Positions 14,716-22,706 of a stretch of 31,353 nucleotides of DNA are shown one piece after another. Made by a program: the position numbers and the translations under genes. Source of the DNA: an uncultured Eubacteriales bacterium (GTDB lineage Bacteria > Bacillota > Clostridia > Oscillospirales > CAG-272); assembly GCA_900546695.1 (NCBI GenBank), contig URDX01000021.1:1-31353 (forward strand), written 5' to 3'. The notes beneath the pieces were generated by a model, which was not told the origin of the DNA, ran no database searches, and saw only the letters and a program-made list of their open reading frames with translations. How positions within the stretch are numbered: position 1 is the first letter of the stretch; the number at the start of each line of letters is the position of its first letter.

Positions 14716-15965
14716 ACGGCAGGCACGGGGCGCGCAGGGCATTCTCCACGCTTCTGCTCGCGGCGTCTACCCTACTCTGTGCCTGCTCATCGGGCGAGGG
14801 CGGAACGTACACCGTCAATAAAAGCGAAGCCGTGCAAGAGGGTGAGACCGAGCAGACAAAGATTGTGACCCCCGACATGCCGAGCGAGAGCGAGCCGAGC
14901 CGCAACGCCTATGCATCCGACGTTCAGACGGTGCGCATCGTTGCTGCGGGCGACAGCATGTGTCATGAGGCGGTCGCGCGCTATGCTGCGGCATGCGGCG
15001 GAGAGGGTGCATACGACTTTACCCCAATATACGATGACATCGCGGATTACATACGTCTTGCGGATGCTTCCATCGTTAACTTTGAGGCAAGCATCTCGGA
15101 GAGCGGCGATTACGATTATTTTCCGAAGTACATCGTCCCGCCGACGGCGATAGACGCGCTGACAGACATCGGCTTTGACATTATCGACCTATCGAACGAC
15201 CATATGCTCGACGGCGGTGTTGAGGGTCTGCTTGAGACCGAGCGGCGTGTACGCAGCTGCGGCGCGCTTCCGCTCGCGGAGTATTCCGACCGCTCCGACC
15301 TCGAAAACGTAAGGATTGCGGATATCGACGGAATTCGTGTTGCGCTCGTATATTTCGTCGGAAAAACGAACGTTTCAAACAGTGACGGCAGCGGTATATA
15401 TGTGCCGTACGTCAATATTCAGGATATCGAAACGCAGATGAAGGCCGCAAAGCAGAAGGCGGATGCGGTAATTGCCGTGATGCACTGGGGCACGGATAAT
15501 GCGCTCGACCCCGGGGATAGTCAGCGGTCACTCGCTGCCCTGCTTGCCGACTGCGGAGCGGATGCGGTCATCGGCTACGGACCGCACGTACTGCAGAGCA
15601 TGGAGACGCTGGAGCGTCCCGACGGCGGAACAACGCTCGTAGCTTATTCGCTCGGTAACCTTATGAGCGGAATGTATTATGCGAAAAACGCGGTCGGCGG
15701 GCTGCTCGGCTTTGATCTTACCGTGCGCAGCACCGACAGCGGGCCGTCGGTCAGCATAGACAATATCTCGCTGCTGCCGACCGTCTGCCATTATAATTCC
15801 TCCCGCAGCGCCTTTCGCGTGATGCCGCTCGCCGACTATACCGAAGAACTGTGCAACGAGCACGGGGGGCAGAAATACGGCAGCTTTACCCTGACCGAGC
15901 TGTATGGCTACGTCCGCCGCGCTATTCCCGATGAGTACCTACCCGATTCTATTCTGTACAAGTAA
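14694..15965 (+). CDS. CapA-family lipoprotein (metallophosphatase-like fold)
   Basis: The 423-aa product has a basic start, a hydrophobic segment and a lipobox ending in Cys (STLLCAC, about 24-31), so it is probably a lipoprotein. The mature part is of the CapA/PgsA type: VAAGDSMCHE (GDxM), IVNFEASIS (NxE), IIDLSNDHMLDGG (family NNHxxDxG), VIAVMHWG, VIGYGPHVLQSME (family GHHPHVLQ) and LVAYSLGNLM. Members are linked to poly-gamma-glutamate or other cell-envelope polymers; the real substrate here is unknown. The first His of the GHHPH motif is replaced (GYGPH). The ribosome binding site GGAGAG is only 3 nt from ATG, consistent with coupling to the overlapping upstream gene. Sequence 15966-16083 holds nothing recognised. 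Confidence 0.85.
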   Translation: MERYIKINGRHGARRAFSTLLLAASTLLCACSSGEGGTYTVNKSEAVQEGETEQTKIVTPDMPSESEPSRNAYASDVQTVRIVAAGDSMCHEAVARYAAACGGEGAYDFTPIYDDIADYIRLADASIVNFEASISESGDYDYFPKYIVPPTAIDALTDIGFDIIDLSNDHMLDGGVEGLLETERRVRSCGALPLAEYSDRSDLENVRIADIDGIRVALVYFVGKTNVSNSDGSGIYVPYVNIQDIETQMKAAKQKADAVIAVMHWGTDNALDPGDSQRSLAALLADCGADAVIGYGPHVLQSMETLERPDGGTTLVAYSLGNLMSGMYYAKNAVGGLLGFDLTVRSTDSGPSVSIDNISLLPTVCHYNSSRSAFRVMPLADYTEELCNEHGGQKYGSFTLTELYGYVRRAIPDEYLPDSILYK

Positions 15966-16083
15966 GCGACGCGCGATGCGCGTGCAATAATCGCTGCACA
16001 GCACAAACACAACATGCACCGCACGGAGCGAACGTTTAAAGGTCCGCACAGTGCGACCGCATCATGCGCCGAAATAACACAAT

Positions 16084-16115
16084 TGCCTCTGCCGTACAAT
16101 TGTACGGCAGAGGCA
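16084..16115. repeat. Perfect 32-nt palindrome between convergent genes
   Basis: 14-bp arms TGCCTCTGCCGTAC and GTACGGCAGAGGCA flank the self-complementary AATT, so the whole 32 nt is palindromic. It lies between the ends of the CapA-like gene and the Rrf2 gene and could stop transcripts from both sides, although neither strand has a true T-tract. The 13-nt arm recurs in the hairpin at 31284-31338. Confidence 0.75.
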
Positions 16116-16122
16116 TAATACG

Positions 16123-16548
16123 TTATATAACATAATCCGCCGCACCGTCGGACGATGTCAGCGATGCAAGCGTGACCGAACCGAAATAATCCTCCGTCAG
16201 CTTATAGAAGCCACGCCAGAGCTCTATCGTTCTGCATTTCGGTGCCCTATGACAGGCGGGCGCGCCCTGACCGAGACACGCGACGGGAACGAGCTCGCCC
16301 TCCGCCGCCGTCAGTATTTGAAGCGCTGTATAGTCCTCGGGCACGCGCGTGAGACGGTATCCTCCGCCCTTTCCGTGCAGCCCCTCGACAAGCCCCGCGC
16401 CCGTAAGCGACGGCATTATCCGCTCAATATATTTAAGAGAAATCTCCTGCCGCTCCGCGACCGCCTTCAGCGGTATCCAGTCGCCGCCGCAGTGCTCAGC
16501 AAGGTCAATCATGATCCGCAGCGCGTATCTGCCCTTTGTGGAAATCAT
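16123..16548 (-). CDS. Rrf2-family transcriptional regulator with three cysteines
   Basis: The 141-aa product opens with MISTKGRYALRIMIDLA, the family signature, followed by a winged helix (IPLKAVAERQEISLKYIERIMPSL, GLHGKGGGYRLTR). C91, C99 and C105 (C-x7-C-x5-C) match the cluster-ligand region of Fe-S members such as IscR and NsrR, so iron-sulfur sensing is likely but unproven. The start at 16548 has GAAGGG 6 nt upstream; the frame is open to 16572. It lies downstream of cysK and the HD gene in the same direction. In B. subtilis the Rrf2 protein CymR represses cysteine genes together with CysK, so a similar role is plausible, although CymR lacks such cysteines. Confidence 0.9.
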   Translation of the reverse strand: MISTKGRYALRIMIDLAEHCGGDWIPLKAVAERQEISLKYIERIMPSLTGAGLVEGLHGKGGGYRLTRVPEDYTALQILTAAEGELVPVACLGQGAPACHRAPKCRTIELWRGFYKLTEDYFGSVTLASLTSSDGAADYVI

Positions 16549-16550
16549 AT

Positions 16551-16718
16551 CTATCCCTTCCGTCGGGCACACGCCCGAAAATTCATGTCAATGTTACAGC
16601 CGCCTATCTCAATGCTCCACTGTTCTCTGCTGCCGAGAACGATATCTCCGCTCTCGGGGAGAAGCTCACACACGAACAGCCAAGAGCCGAAAGAACAGCC
16701 GAGATGCACGCCGCTCAT
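16551..16718 (-). CDS. Possible small cysteine-rich protein
   Basis: A 55-aa frame fills the space between the HD-domain gene and the Rrf2 gene. It has an ATG at 16718 with AGGGTG about 9 nt upstream (an alternative ATG at 16736 is 1 bp after the HD stop but lacks a ribosome binding site). The stop is 2 bp before the Rrf2 start codon. The protein has four cysteines (LGCSFG, FVCELL, GGCNID, RACARR) and codons like those of neighbouring genes (GAG, CTC, GGC, AGC). I do not recognise a family. It could be a chance frame; the exact fit between two genes and the codon usage are the evidence for it. Confidence 0.4.
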   Translation of the reverse strand: MSGVHLGCSFGSWLFVCELLPESGDIVLGSREQWSIEIGGCNIDMNFRACARRKG

Positions 16719-16737
16719 TGCCGCAAGCACCCTCATA

Positions 16738-17301
16738 TCAGTCAAAAACCGCAGCAGCGGTAGCCCGCATTGCGAGTATGGTTTCGGTTATAAGCTCGTC
16801 AAGACCGATGCCGAGCAGCTCCGCGCCGCGTTCGATAACCTCACGCGAGCAGCCGGCAGCAAAGCCGTGATTCTTATACTTCTTTTTTACCGATTTCAGC
16901 TCAAGGTCGGAAACGCTGCGCGACGGACGCATTATCGCGACCGCACCGATGAGACCCGTCAGCTCATCGACCGCATACAGCACCTTTTCCATCTCATGCT
17001 CCGGCGCGGTATCGACGGTTATGCCGTAGCCATGACTTACAACGGCGTGTATCAGACGCTCGTCGATGCCCTCCTCCTGCATAATCTCACTGACCTTTAT
17101 ACAGTGCTGCTCGGGATATTTTTCAAAGTCGAGGTCATGGAGCAGCCCGACCGTACCCCAGTATTCCGCCTCATCCCCGTAGCCGCGCTGCCGTGCGAAG
17201 TATTCCATAACTCCGCAGACAATCTCGGCATGCTTTATATGGAACGGCTCGCTGTTATAGTGCAGAAGCAGCTCGCGAGCCTGTTCTCTCGTCGGTATCA
17301 C
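16738..17301 (-). CDS. HD-domain phosphohydrolase
   Basis: The 187-aa product is a stand-alone HD hydrolase with the metal-binding pattern H-A-E-I-V, L-L-H-D-L-D-F-E, H-A-V-V-S-H-G-Y-G and a later Asp in AVDELTG. It resembles the common clostridial HD (HDIG) proteins of about 185 aa; the substrate is unknown. The start is GTG 17301, with AGAGGTG just upstream; the open frame back to 17457 runs through the end of cysK and lacks family similarity. It begins 10 bp after the cysK stop, so it is cotranscribed with cysK. Confidence 0.85.
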   Translation of the reverse strand: MIPTREQARELLLHYNSEPFHIKHAEIVCGVMEYFARQRGYGDEAEYWGTVGLLHDLDFEKYPEQHCIKVSEIMQEEGIDERLIHAVVSHGYGITVDTAPEHEMEKVLYAVDELTGLIGAVAIMRPSRSVSDLELKSVKKKYKNHGFAAGCSREVIERGAELLGIGLDELITETILAMRATAAAVFD

Positions 17302-17311
17302 CGCGCACCTC

Positions 17312-18244
17312 TCAGTCTGCAAAGAGCGGAGTGGAGAGGTAGCGGTCGCCCGTGTCGGGAAGGAGTGCAACGATGGTCCTGCCCACGTTCTCGGGGCGCT
17401 TAGCAAGCTGAATAGCAGCATAGATAGCAGCGCCTGACGAAATACCGACAAGCACACCCTCGCTTCTGCCTATCTCCTTGCCCGTTGCGAATGCATCCTC
17501 GTTAGTGACGGGGATTATCTCGTCATAGACCTCGGTGTCAAGCACATCGGGTACAAAGCCCGCGCCGATGCCCTGAATCTTGTGCGGTCCCGACTTACCC
17601 TCGGAGAGAACGGGAGAGGATGCGGGCTCAACCGCTGCGACCTTAACGCCGGGAATCTTGGAGCGCAGATACTGACCCACGCCCGTAACGGTTCCGCCCG
17701 TGCCTACGCCTGCAACGAACCAATCGACCTTGCCGTCGGTATCCTCATAGATCTCGGGTCCCGTGGTCTCGAAATGAGCCTTGGGGTTTGCGGGGTTGAC
17801 AAACTGACCGGGGATAAACGAGTTCGGGGTTTCTGCTGCAAGCTCGTTTGCGCGCTCGATAGCGCCCTTCATTCCCTTGCTGCCGTCTGTGAGAACAAGC
17901 TCTGCACCGTATGCCTTCATCAGCTGACGGCGCTCTACCGACATCGTTTCGGGCATTACGATAATGATGCGGTAGCCGCGCGCTGCAGCGACCGATGCAA
18001 GTCCGATACCCGTGTTGCCCGAGGTCGGCTCAATGATTACAGAGCCTTCCTTAAGTTTACCGCTCTTCTCTGCGTCGTCGATCATTGCCTTTGCGATTCT
18101 GTCCTTTACGGACCCTGCGGGATTGAAATACTCGAGCTTTGCAAGCAGCTTAGCCTTGAGACCGAATTTCTTTTCGATACCCGTGAGCTCGAGAAGCGGA
18201 GTTTTGCCTATAAGCTGATCTGCGGATGTATAAATGTTTGCCAT
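17312..18244 (-). CDS. cysK: Cysteine synthase A (O-acetylserine sulfhydrylase)
   Basis: PLP enzyme that makes cysteine from O-acetylserine and sulfide. The 310-aa product has the family motifs: NPAGSVKDR with PLP Lys47, EPTSGNTGIGLA (72-83), the phosphate-binding GTGGTVTG, and IQGIGAGFVP. AGGAGAT is 8 nt upstream of ATG 18244. It is driven by a perfect sigma-A promoter and probably leads an operon with the HD hydrolase, the small Cys-rich frame and the Rrf2 gene. An imperfect palindrome covers the predicted start site. The last residues (PLFAD) are slightly shorter than in some family members. Confidence 0.96.
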   Translation of the reverse strand: MANIYTSADQLIGKTPLLELTGIEKKFGLKAKLLAKLEYFNPAGSVKDRIAKAMIDDAEKSGKLKEGSVIIEPTSGNTGIGLASVAAARGYRIIIVMPETMSVERRQLMKAYGAELVLTDGSKGMKGAIERANELAAETPNSFIPGQFVNPANPKAHFETTGPEIYEDTDGKVDWFVAGVGTGGTVTGVGQYLRSKIPGVKVAAVEPASSPVLSEGKSGPHKIQGIGAGFVPDVLDTEVYDEIIPVTNEDAFATGKEIGRSEGVLVGISSGAAIYAAIQLAKRPENVGRTIVALLPDTGDRYLSTPLFAD

Positions 18245-18315
18245 GATAAATATCTCCTTTTTCGGTGCGCGGCGCTGCTGCCTCGCTTATTTTTGATACC
18301 CGGCGGTTTTTGTTT

Positions 18316-18343
18316 TACCCACCTGTTTGGTATGTTGGTGGTA
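18316..18343 (-). promoter_or_regulatory. Imperfect palindrome at the cysK start site (candidate operator)
   Basis: TACCCACC (18316-18323) and GGTGGTA (18337-18343) are inverted with one extra base, around TGTTTGGTATGTT. The element overlaps the edge of the -10 and the predicted start near 18336, where a repressor would act. The Rrf2 protein of the same cluster is the obvious candidate ligand; this is inference. Confidence 0.4.
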
Positions 18344-18371
18344 TTATACACCCGAATGTACCGTTTGTCAA
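18343..18371 (-). promoter_or_regulatory. Sigma-A promoter of cysK
   Basis: Minus-strand TTGACA (18371-18366), 17 bp, TATAAT (18348-18343): a perfect consensus. The leader to ATG 18244 is about 90 nt with no riboswitch that I can recognise. Confidence 0.9.
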
Positions 18372-18531
18372 CCCCTTTTTTTCAAAAAACGCAATTTTTT
18401 CAATCTTTTTCTGCTGCACGTAATCGCGCAGCGTATGAGCACTTATGACGATGCCGCACGGGAGAATGACCGCACTGTCCCGCGAGCCCTGCGCGGTCCG
18501 AAAACAGCAGGGCGCAAAAACGGCGACACGC

Positions 18532-18560
18532 AAAAACGGCAGGGCAAAACGCCCCGCCGT
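18532..18560 (-). terminator. Intrinsic terminator of guaA
   Basis: On the minus strand ACGGCGGGGC pairs with GCCCTGCCGT (one G-U) around GTTTT and is followed by TTTTT. A second perfect hairpin precedes it at 18583-18606 (arms GCTGTCGCG and CGCGACAGC). Downstream at 18480-18536 the words CAAAAACGGC and GAAAACAGC recur with no known meaning. Confidence 0.8.
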
Positions 18561-18632
18561 CAAGTGTTTTATTGAATTGCAGGCTGTCGCGTACCGTCGC
18601 GACAGCGGTATATCCGTGCTGTCAGGCAGCAC

Positions 18633-20165
18633 TCAGCCCCACTCGATGGTTGCCGGGGGCTTGCCCGTGATATCATAGACTACGCGACCCGCGCCCTTTA
18701 CCTCATTGCAGATACGTGCGGAAACGGTTCCGAGTATCTTATGAGAAATGGGCGTGTACTCGCAGGTCATGAAGTCGGAGGTACGCACCGCGCGGAGCGC
18801 GATGGTGTAGTCATAGGTGCGGAAATCGCCGACAACGCCGACCGAGCGGGTGTCCGTAAGGACTGCAAAATACTGATCCGCCTTAACTCTGTGCTTGACT
18901 ATCTCCTCGCGGAAGATGGCATCGGCATTCTGGAGGATGGCTATCTTCTCCGCCGTTATCTCGCCGATAATGCGCACGCCGAGACCGGGTCCCGGGAATG
19001 GCTGACGGTCGACATAGGAACGCGCGAGACCGAGCTGACGACCGAGTGCGCGAACCTCATCCTTGAACAGACCGCGCAGCGGCTCGACGAGCCCCGTGAA
19101 CTTCATATTGTCGGGCAGACCGCCGACATTGTGGTGGCTCTTGATGGTTGCGGCCTTGCTGCCGCCCGACTCAATAACGTCGGGATAGATAGTGCCCTGC
19201 GCAAGGAAGGAAACGTTATCGGGCAGCTTTTCGGTCTCCTCCTCAAATACCTTGACAAACTCAGCGCCGATTATCTTTCTCTTCTGCTCAGGATCGGTAA
19301 TGCCGCGGAGTGCCGCAAGAAAGCGGGGACCCGCATTTACGCGGATAAAGTGGAGGTCACGACCCGAGAATGCCGCCTCAACCTCGTCGCCCTCGTTCTT
19401 TCTCATAAGACCGTGATCGACGAAAACGCAGTGCAGCTGACCGGGTATCGCACGGGAAAGAAGCGCCGCGCAGACCGATGAATCGACTCCGCCCGAGAGC
19501 GCAAGCAGCACGTGCTTATCACCGACCTGCTCGCGGATATCGCGGATAAGCTGCTCCTGGAGATTGTGCAGGTCATAGTCGCCGTCCGCGCCGCAGATGC
19601 GGTAGAGGAAGTTGTGTATCATATCGGTACCGCGCGAGGTGCTTTCGACCTCGGGGTGGAACTGCATTCCGTAGAGGCGGTGCGCCTTGTTTTCGATGGC
19701 TGCGTTCGGGCAGTTCTCGGTGCAGGCGACCGAGCGGAAGCCGTCGGGCAGCGTAACTATCTGGTCGGTATGACTCATAAGACCCGTCTGCGATGCGTCG
19801 AGTCCGCGAAAGAGCTCCGAGCCCGTGTCTACGCGCATTGCCGTCTTTCCGTACTCGCTGACAAGGCAGGGCGCAACGGTGCCGCCGCACGACCATGCGA
19901 GCAGCTGAACGCCGTAACATATACCGAGAATCGGAATGCCGAGCTTGAATATGTTTTTGTCACAGCGGGGAGAACCATCCTCATAAACGCTGTTCGGTCC
20001 GCCGGTGAGAATGATACCGATGGGTCCTATCTCGAGGATCTGCTCCACCGTAATACGGTCGCCGGGCTTTACGACCGAATAAACGTTGCATTCACGTACT
20101 CTGCGGGCGATAAGCTCCTTATACTGCCCGCCGAAATCAAGAATCAGAACTGTCTGCTGTGCCAT
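18633..20165 (-). CDS. guaA: GMP synthase (glutamine-hydrolysing)
   Basis: Converts XMP to GMP using ATP and ammonia from glutamine. The 510-aa product has the class I amidotransferase domain with Cys83 (GICYG), His170 and Glu172 (FHPEVE); the ATP-pyrophosphatase P-loop SGGVDSS at 224-230; and the GMP synthase C-terminal dimerisation domain with PFPGPGLGVRI and the end PPATIEWG. AGGAG lies close upstream of ATG 20165. It has its own sigma-A promoter and terminator. The roughly 125-nt leader (20166-20292) contains two small hairpins but does not fit the purine riboswitch core. Confidence 0.97.
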   Translation of the reverse strand: MAQQTVLILDFGGQYKELIARRVRECNVYSVVKPGDRITVEQILEIGPIGIILTGGPNSVYEDGSPRCDKNIFKLGIPILGICYGVQLLAWSCGGTVAPCLVSEYGKTAMRVDTGSELFRGLDASQTGLMSHTDQIVTLPDGFRSVACTENCPNAAIENKAHRLYGMQFHPEVESTSRGTDMIHNFLYRICGADGDYDLHNLQEQLIRDIREQVGDKHVLLALSGGVDSSVCAALLSRAIPGQLHCVFVDHGLMRKNEGDEVEAAFSGRDLHFIRVNAGPRFLAALRGITDPEQKRKIIGAEFVKVFEEETEKLPDNVSFLAQGTIYPDVIESGGSKAATIKSHHNVGGLPDNMKFTGLVEPLRGLFKDEVRALGRQLGLARSYVDRQPFPGPGLGVRIIGEITAEKIAILQNADAIFREEIVKHRVKADQYFAVLTDTRSVGVVGDFRTYDYTIALRAVRTSDFMTCEYTPISHKILGTVSARICNEVKGAGRVVYDITGKPPATIEWG

Positions 20166-20292
20166 ACCTGCTCCTGTAACTATAAAAATTCCGCACTGCG
20201 GTAGCGGTCTGTGCCGACCGCATCACTCATATACTGCATCCGCACGGGGTTCGACAAAATGCGACCGCATTCCCGCACAGCAATACAATCAT

Positions 20293-20320
20293 ATTATAAC
20301 ACATTTTGCGATTTCGTCAA
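20293..20320 (-). promoter_or_regulatory. Sigma-A promoter of guaA
   Basis: Minus-strand TTGACG (20320-20315), 16 bp, TATAAT (20298-20293). Expected start near 20286. Confidence 0.75.
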
Positions 20321-20336
20321 CGGCTGAGAGAATATT

Positions 20337-20369
20337 TTTTGCCCCGGAGAAAAGTTTTCCGGGGCAAAA
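20337..20369. repeat. Strong inverted repeat between pyrG and guaA
   Basis: TTTTGCCCCGG (20337-20347) and CCGGGGCAAAA (20359-20369) are perfect 11-bp arms. Unlike a classical terminator, the T-tract lies 5' and the A-tract 3' on both strands, so the U-run is within the stem, not behind it. It may still slow polymerase after pyrG. Confidence 0.7.
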
Positions 20370-20448
20370 GCGATTATTTTGTTTTTCCGTGTGCCGTTTT
20401 GCGGCATTGTACTGCTTTTTGCGATTCCGTTTCTACGCCGAGCATTTC

Positions 20449-22053
20449 TTATCCTTCGTGATGTTTTAAAGAAGCATCAATGAATCCGAGGAAAAGCGGG
20501 TGCGCCTTGTCCGGGCGGGATTTGAACTCGGGATGGTACTGCACGCCGACATAAAAATCACGGTCGTCGAGCTCGACCGTCTCGACGAGTCTGCCGTCGG
20601 GCGAAAGTCCGGAGAGACAGAGCCCCGCGTCCTCAAGCGCCTCGCGATAGTCGTTATTGAACTCGTAGCGGTGACGGTGACGCTCGGATATCTCGCGCGT
20701 ACCGTAGCAGCGCTCCATCGTTGTGCCGTGGCGGATAACGCACGGATAAGCGCCGAGACGGAGCGTGCCGCCCTTGTCGACATCGTCGCTCTGACCGGGC
20801 ATAAAGTCGATGACCTTATGGGCGCACAGTTCGTCAAACTCGCCCGAATTTGCATCGGCTATTCCGAGCACATCGCGCGCGTATTCGATGACCGCTATCT
20901 GCATGCCGAGACAGATACCGAAGTACGGCAGACCGTGCTCACGCGCATACTTTGCAGCACATATCATGCCCTCAACGCCGCGTCCGCCGAAGCCGCCGGG
21001 CACTATAATGCCGTCGAGCCCGCCGAGCAGATCGTCTGCGGTAGCATCGCACAGCGGCTCGGAATCTATCCACTTTATATCGACCCGCGCACCGAGTGCA
21101 TAGCCAGCATGGCGCAGCGCCTCCGCTACGGAGAGATATGCGTCGTGCAGTGCAACATACTTTCCGACAAGTCCGACGGTGACCTCCCTCTCCGCGGACT
21201 TTATTTTTTCGACCATTGCTTTCCACTCATCGAGCGCGGGTGCGGGTGCGTTAATACCGAGCTCGCGGCAGACGACATCCGAAAAATGAGCGGACTCAAG
21301 CATCAGCGGAGCCTCATAGAGACACGGCAGTGTCAGATTTTCGATAACGCAGTCGGGGCGGACGTTGCAGAAAAGCGATATCTTCTTGAATATACTCTCT
21401 TCCAGCGGCTGATCGCAGCGCAAAACGATGATATTCGGGTTGATGCCCATGCCCTGCAGCTCCTTTACGGAGTGCTGAGTCGGCTTTGATTTATGCTCGT
21501 CCGAGCCGCTGAGAAACGGCACAAGCGTTACGTGAATGAACAGGCTGTTCTCGCGTCCGACCTCAAGCGATATCTGACGTACCGCCTCAAGAAAGGGCTG
21601 CGACTCGATATCACCGATGGTGCCGCCTATCTCGGTTATGACAACATCGGCATCCGTCTGCTTGCCTACGCGATAAACAAAGTCCTTTATCTCGTTAGTG
21701 ATATGCGGTATGACCTGAACGGTAGAGCCGAGATATTCGCCGCGGCGCTCCTTGTTGAGAACGTTCCAGTAGACCTTTCCCGTCGTCAGATTGGAGAAGC
21801 GATTCAAATCCTCGTCGATAAAACGCTCGTAGTGACCGAGGTCAAGATCGGTCTCCGCGCCGTCCTCGGTGACGTATACCTCGCCGTGCTGATACGGGCT
21901 CATCGTTCCCGGGTCAACGTTTATGTACGGGTCAAGCTTCTGCGCCGCAACGCGCAGCCCGCGCGTTTTCAGCAGTCTGCCGAGCGAAGCGGCGGTTATT
22001 CCCTTTCCGAGTCCGGAAACAACTCCGCCTGTTACGAAAATGTACTTTGTCAT
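20449..22053 (-). CDS. pyrG: CTP synthase
   Basis: Aminates UTP to CTP with ATP and glutamine. The 534-aa product has the synthetase domain with the P-loop GGVVSGLGKG (9-18), EIGGTIGDIE (141-150) and the CTP/UTP site region, then the class I amidotransferase domain with Cys381 (FGICLGMQ) and the late His-Glu pair in YHPEFKSRP. GAGGGTGG precedes ATG 22053. A sigma-A-like promoter lies directly upstream and gives only a short leader (about 12 nt); the CTP-sensing G-start attenuator known from B. subtilis is not apparent. Confidence 0.97.
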   Translation of the reverse strand: MTKYIFVTGGVVSGLGKGITAASLGRLLKTRGLRVAAQKLDPYINVDPGTMSPYQHGEVYVTEDGAETDLDLGHYERFIDEDLNRFSNLTTGKVYWNVLNKERRGEYLGSTVQVIPHITNEIKDFVYRVGKQTDADVVITEIGGTIGDIESQPFLEAVRQISLEVGRENSLFIHVTLVPFLSGSDEHKSKPTQHSVKELQGMGINPNIIVLRCDQPLEESIFKKISLFCNVRPDCVIENLTLPCLYEAPLMLESAHFSDVVCRELGINAPAPALDEWKAMVEKIKSAEREVTVGLVGKYVALHDAYLSVAEALRHAGYALGARVDIKWIDSEPLCDATADDLLGGLDGIIVPGGFGGRGVEGMICAAKYAREHGLPYFGICLGMQIAVIEYARDVLGIADANSGEFDELCAHKVIDFMPGQSDDVDKGGTLRLGAYPCVIRHGTTMERCYGTREISERHRHRYEFNNDYREALEDAGLCLSGLSPDGRLVETVELDDRDFYVGVQYHPEFKSRPDKAHPLFLGFIDASLKHHEG

Positions 22054-22071
22054 GATACCACCCTCACTTTA

Positions 22072-22101
22072 ATATTATTCGTTTTAAAATTCATCTGTAA
22101 A
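22072..22101 (-). promoter_or_regulatory. Likely sigma-A promoter of pyrG
   Basis: Minus-strand TTTACA (22101-22096), 18 bp, TAATAT (22077-22072) in an AT-rich patch. The 12-nt palindrome CGACGCGCGTCG just upstream (22109-22120) may be a weak terminator of the ANTAR gene. Confidence 0.5.
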
Positions 22102-22124
22102 ACAGGTGCACGACGCGCGTCGCA

Positions 22125-22706
22125 TTAAACATAGGTCTTTATAATGGATTCCGCTACCGCACGCTTCGAGATACAGCGGTCCATCGCGGTCTTTTCTATA
22201 TATCTGTGTGCGTCGGGCTCGGTCATCTTCAGCTTTTCGATAAGCAGCAGCTTTGCCCTGCCGACGATGCGTATCTCCTCCATCTTTTCCTCGACCGTAG
22301 CCGCGCGCTGCTCCATTCTGCGCAGCCGCTCGCGTGTCGCGCGGAGCAGAACTACCGACTGCGCGATTGCTGCGGCACTCGTCGGCTTCTGCATTACAAG
22401 CACGCCGCACGGGCACAGCGCGGCGCTCAGCTCGGGATAGTGCTCCGCTTTTGTCAACAGCAGCACGCCCGCTCCGCTGCCGAGAGAAACATCCTCCGCG
22501 AGTCCGCTGCCGAACTCATCGGGCAGCGGCGTATTGATAACTATAAGGTCATAGCTCTCCTCGACCGCAGCGCGGCGCGCCTCGGAGCAATTTTTCACCC
22601 GCTTTGTCACAAAGCCCTGACCGTCAAGCAGCGGGATCATACCGCTGTCGAATTTTTCCGACGCCGAGACAAGCAGCGCACGACAGCTGCGCAGGTTCAT
22701 CTCCAT
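22125..22706 (-). CDS. ANTAR-domain RNA-binding antiterminator with degenerate receiver
   Basis: The 193-aa product has a receiver-like N-terminal domain (1-115), a coiled-coil stretch (about 120-145, RATRERLRRMEQRAATVEEKM) and a C-terminal ANTAR domain (about 133-190: GRAKLLLIEKLKMTEPDAHRYIE, then RCISKRAVAESIIKTY). ANTAR proteins bind paired RNA hairpins with hexaloops and prevent intrinsic termination. In the receiver, the phosphoacceptor position in DLIVINTPLP is Asn58 where active receivers have Asp, although the later Lys107 is kept, so it is probably not controlled by phosphorylation. AGGGGGGATC precedes ATG 22706. It is 178 bp downstream of the glutamine synthetase gene and ends the nitrogen operon, which suggests control of these genes. 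Confidence 0.9.
   Translation of the reverse strand: MEMNLRSCRALLVSASEKFDSGMIPLLDGQGFVTKRVKNCSEARRAAVEESYDLIVINTPLPDEFGSGLAEDVSLGSGAGVLLLTKAEHYPELSAALCPCGVLVMQKPTSAAAIAQSVVLLRATRERLRRMEQRAATVEEKMEEIRIVGRAKLLLIEKLKMTEPDAHRYIEKTAMDRCISKRAVAESIIKTYV

Noticed and set aside
16249..17403. A 384-codon plus-strand frame opposite the Rrf2 and HD genes
   Set aside because: It is antisense to three genes with clear family motifs and shows no motif of its own.
18583..18606. Perfect 9-bp hairpin after guaA with minus-strand hexaloop ACGGUA, which also has A1 and G4
   Set aside because: It is in the 3' untranslated region, with a normal terminator behind it, no overlap with that terminator and no gene to attenuate. 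Any hexaloop meets A1/G4 by chance about once in 16.
20166..20292. Possible purine-type riboswitch in the guaA leader
   Set aside because: The leader has two small hairpins, but I could not find the conserved three-way-junction core words of purine riboswitches, and no terminator precedes guaA.
20500..21489. A 329-codon plus-strand frame inside pyrG
   Set aside because: It is a mirror frame of a highly conserved enzyme gene, with no independent support.
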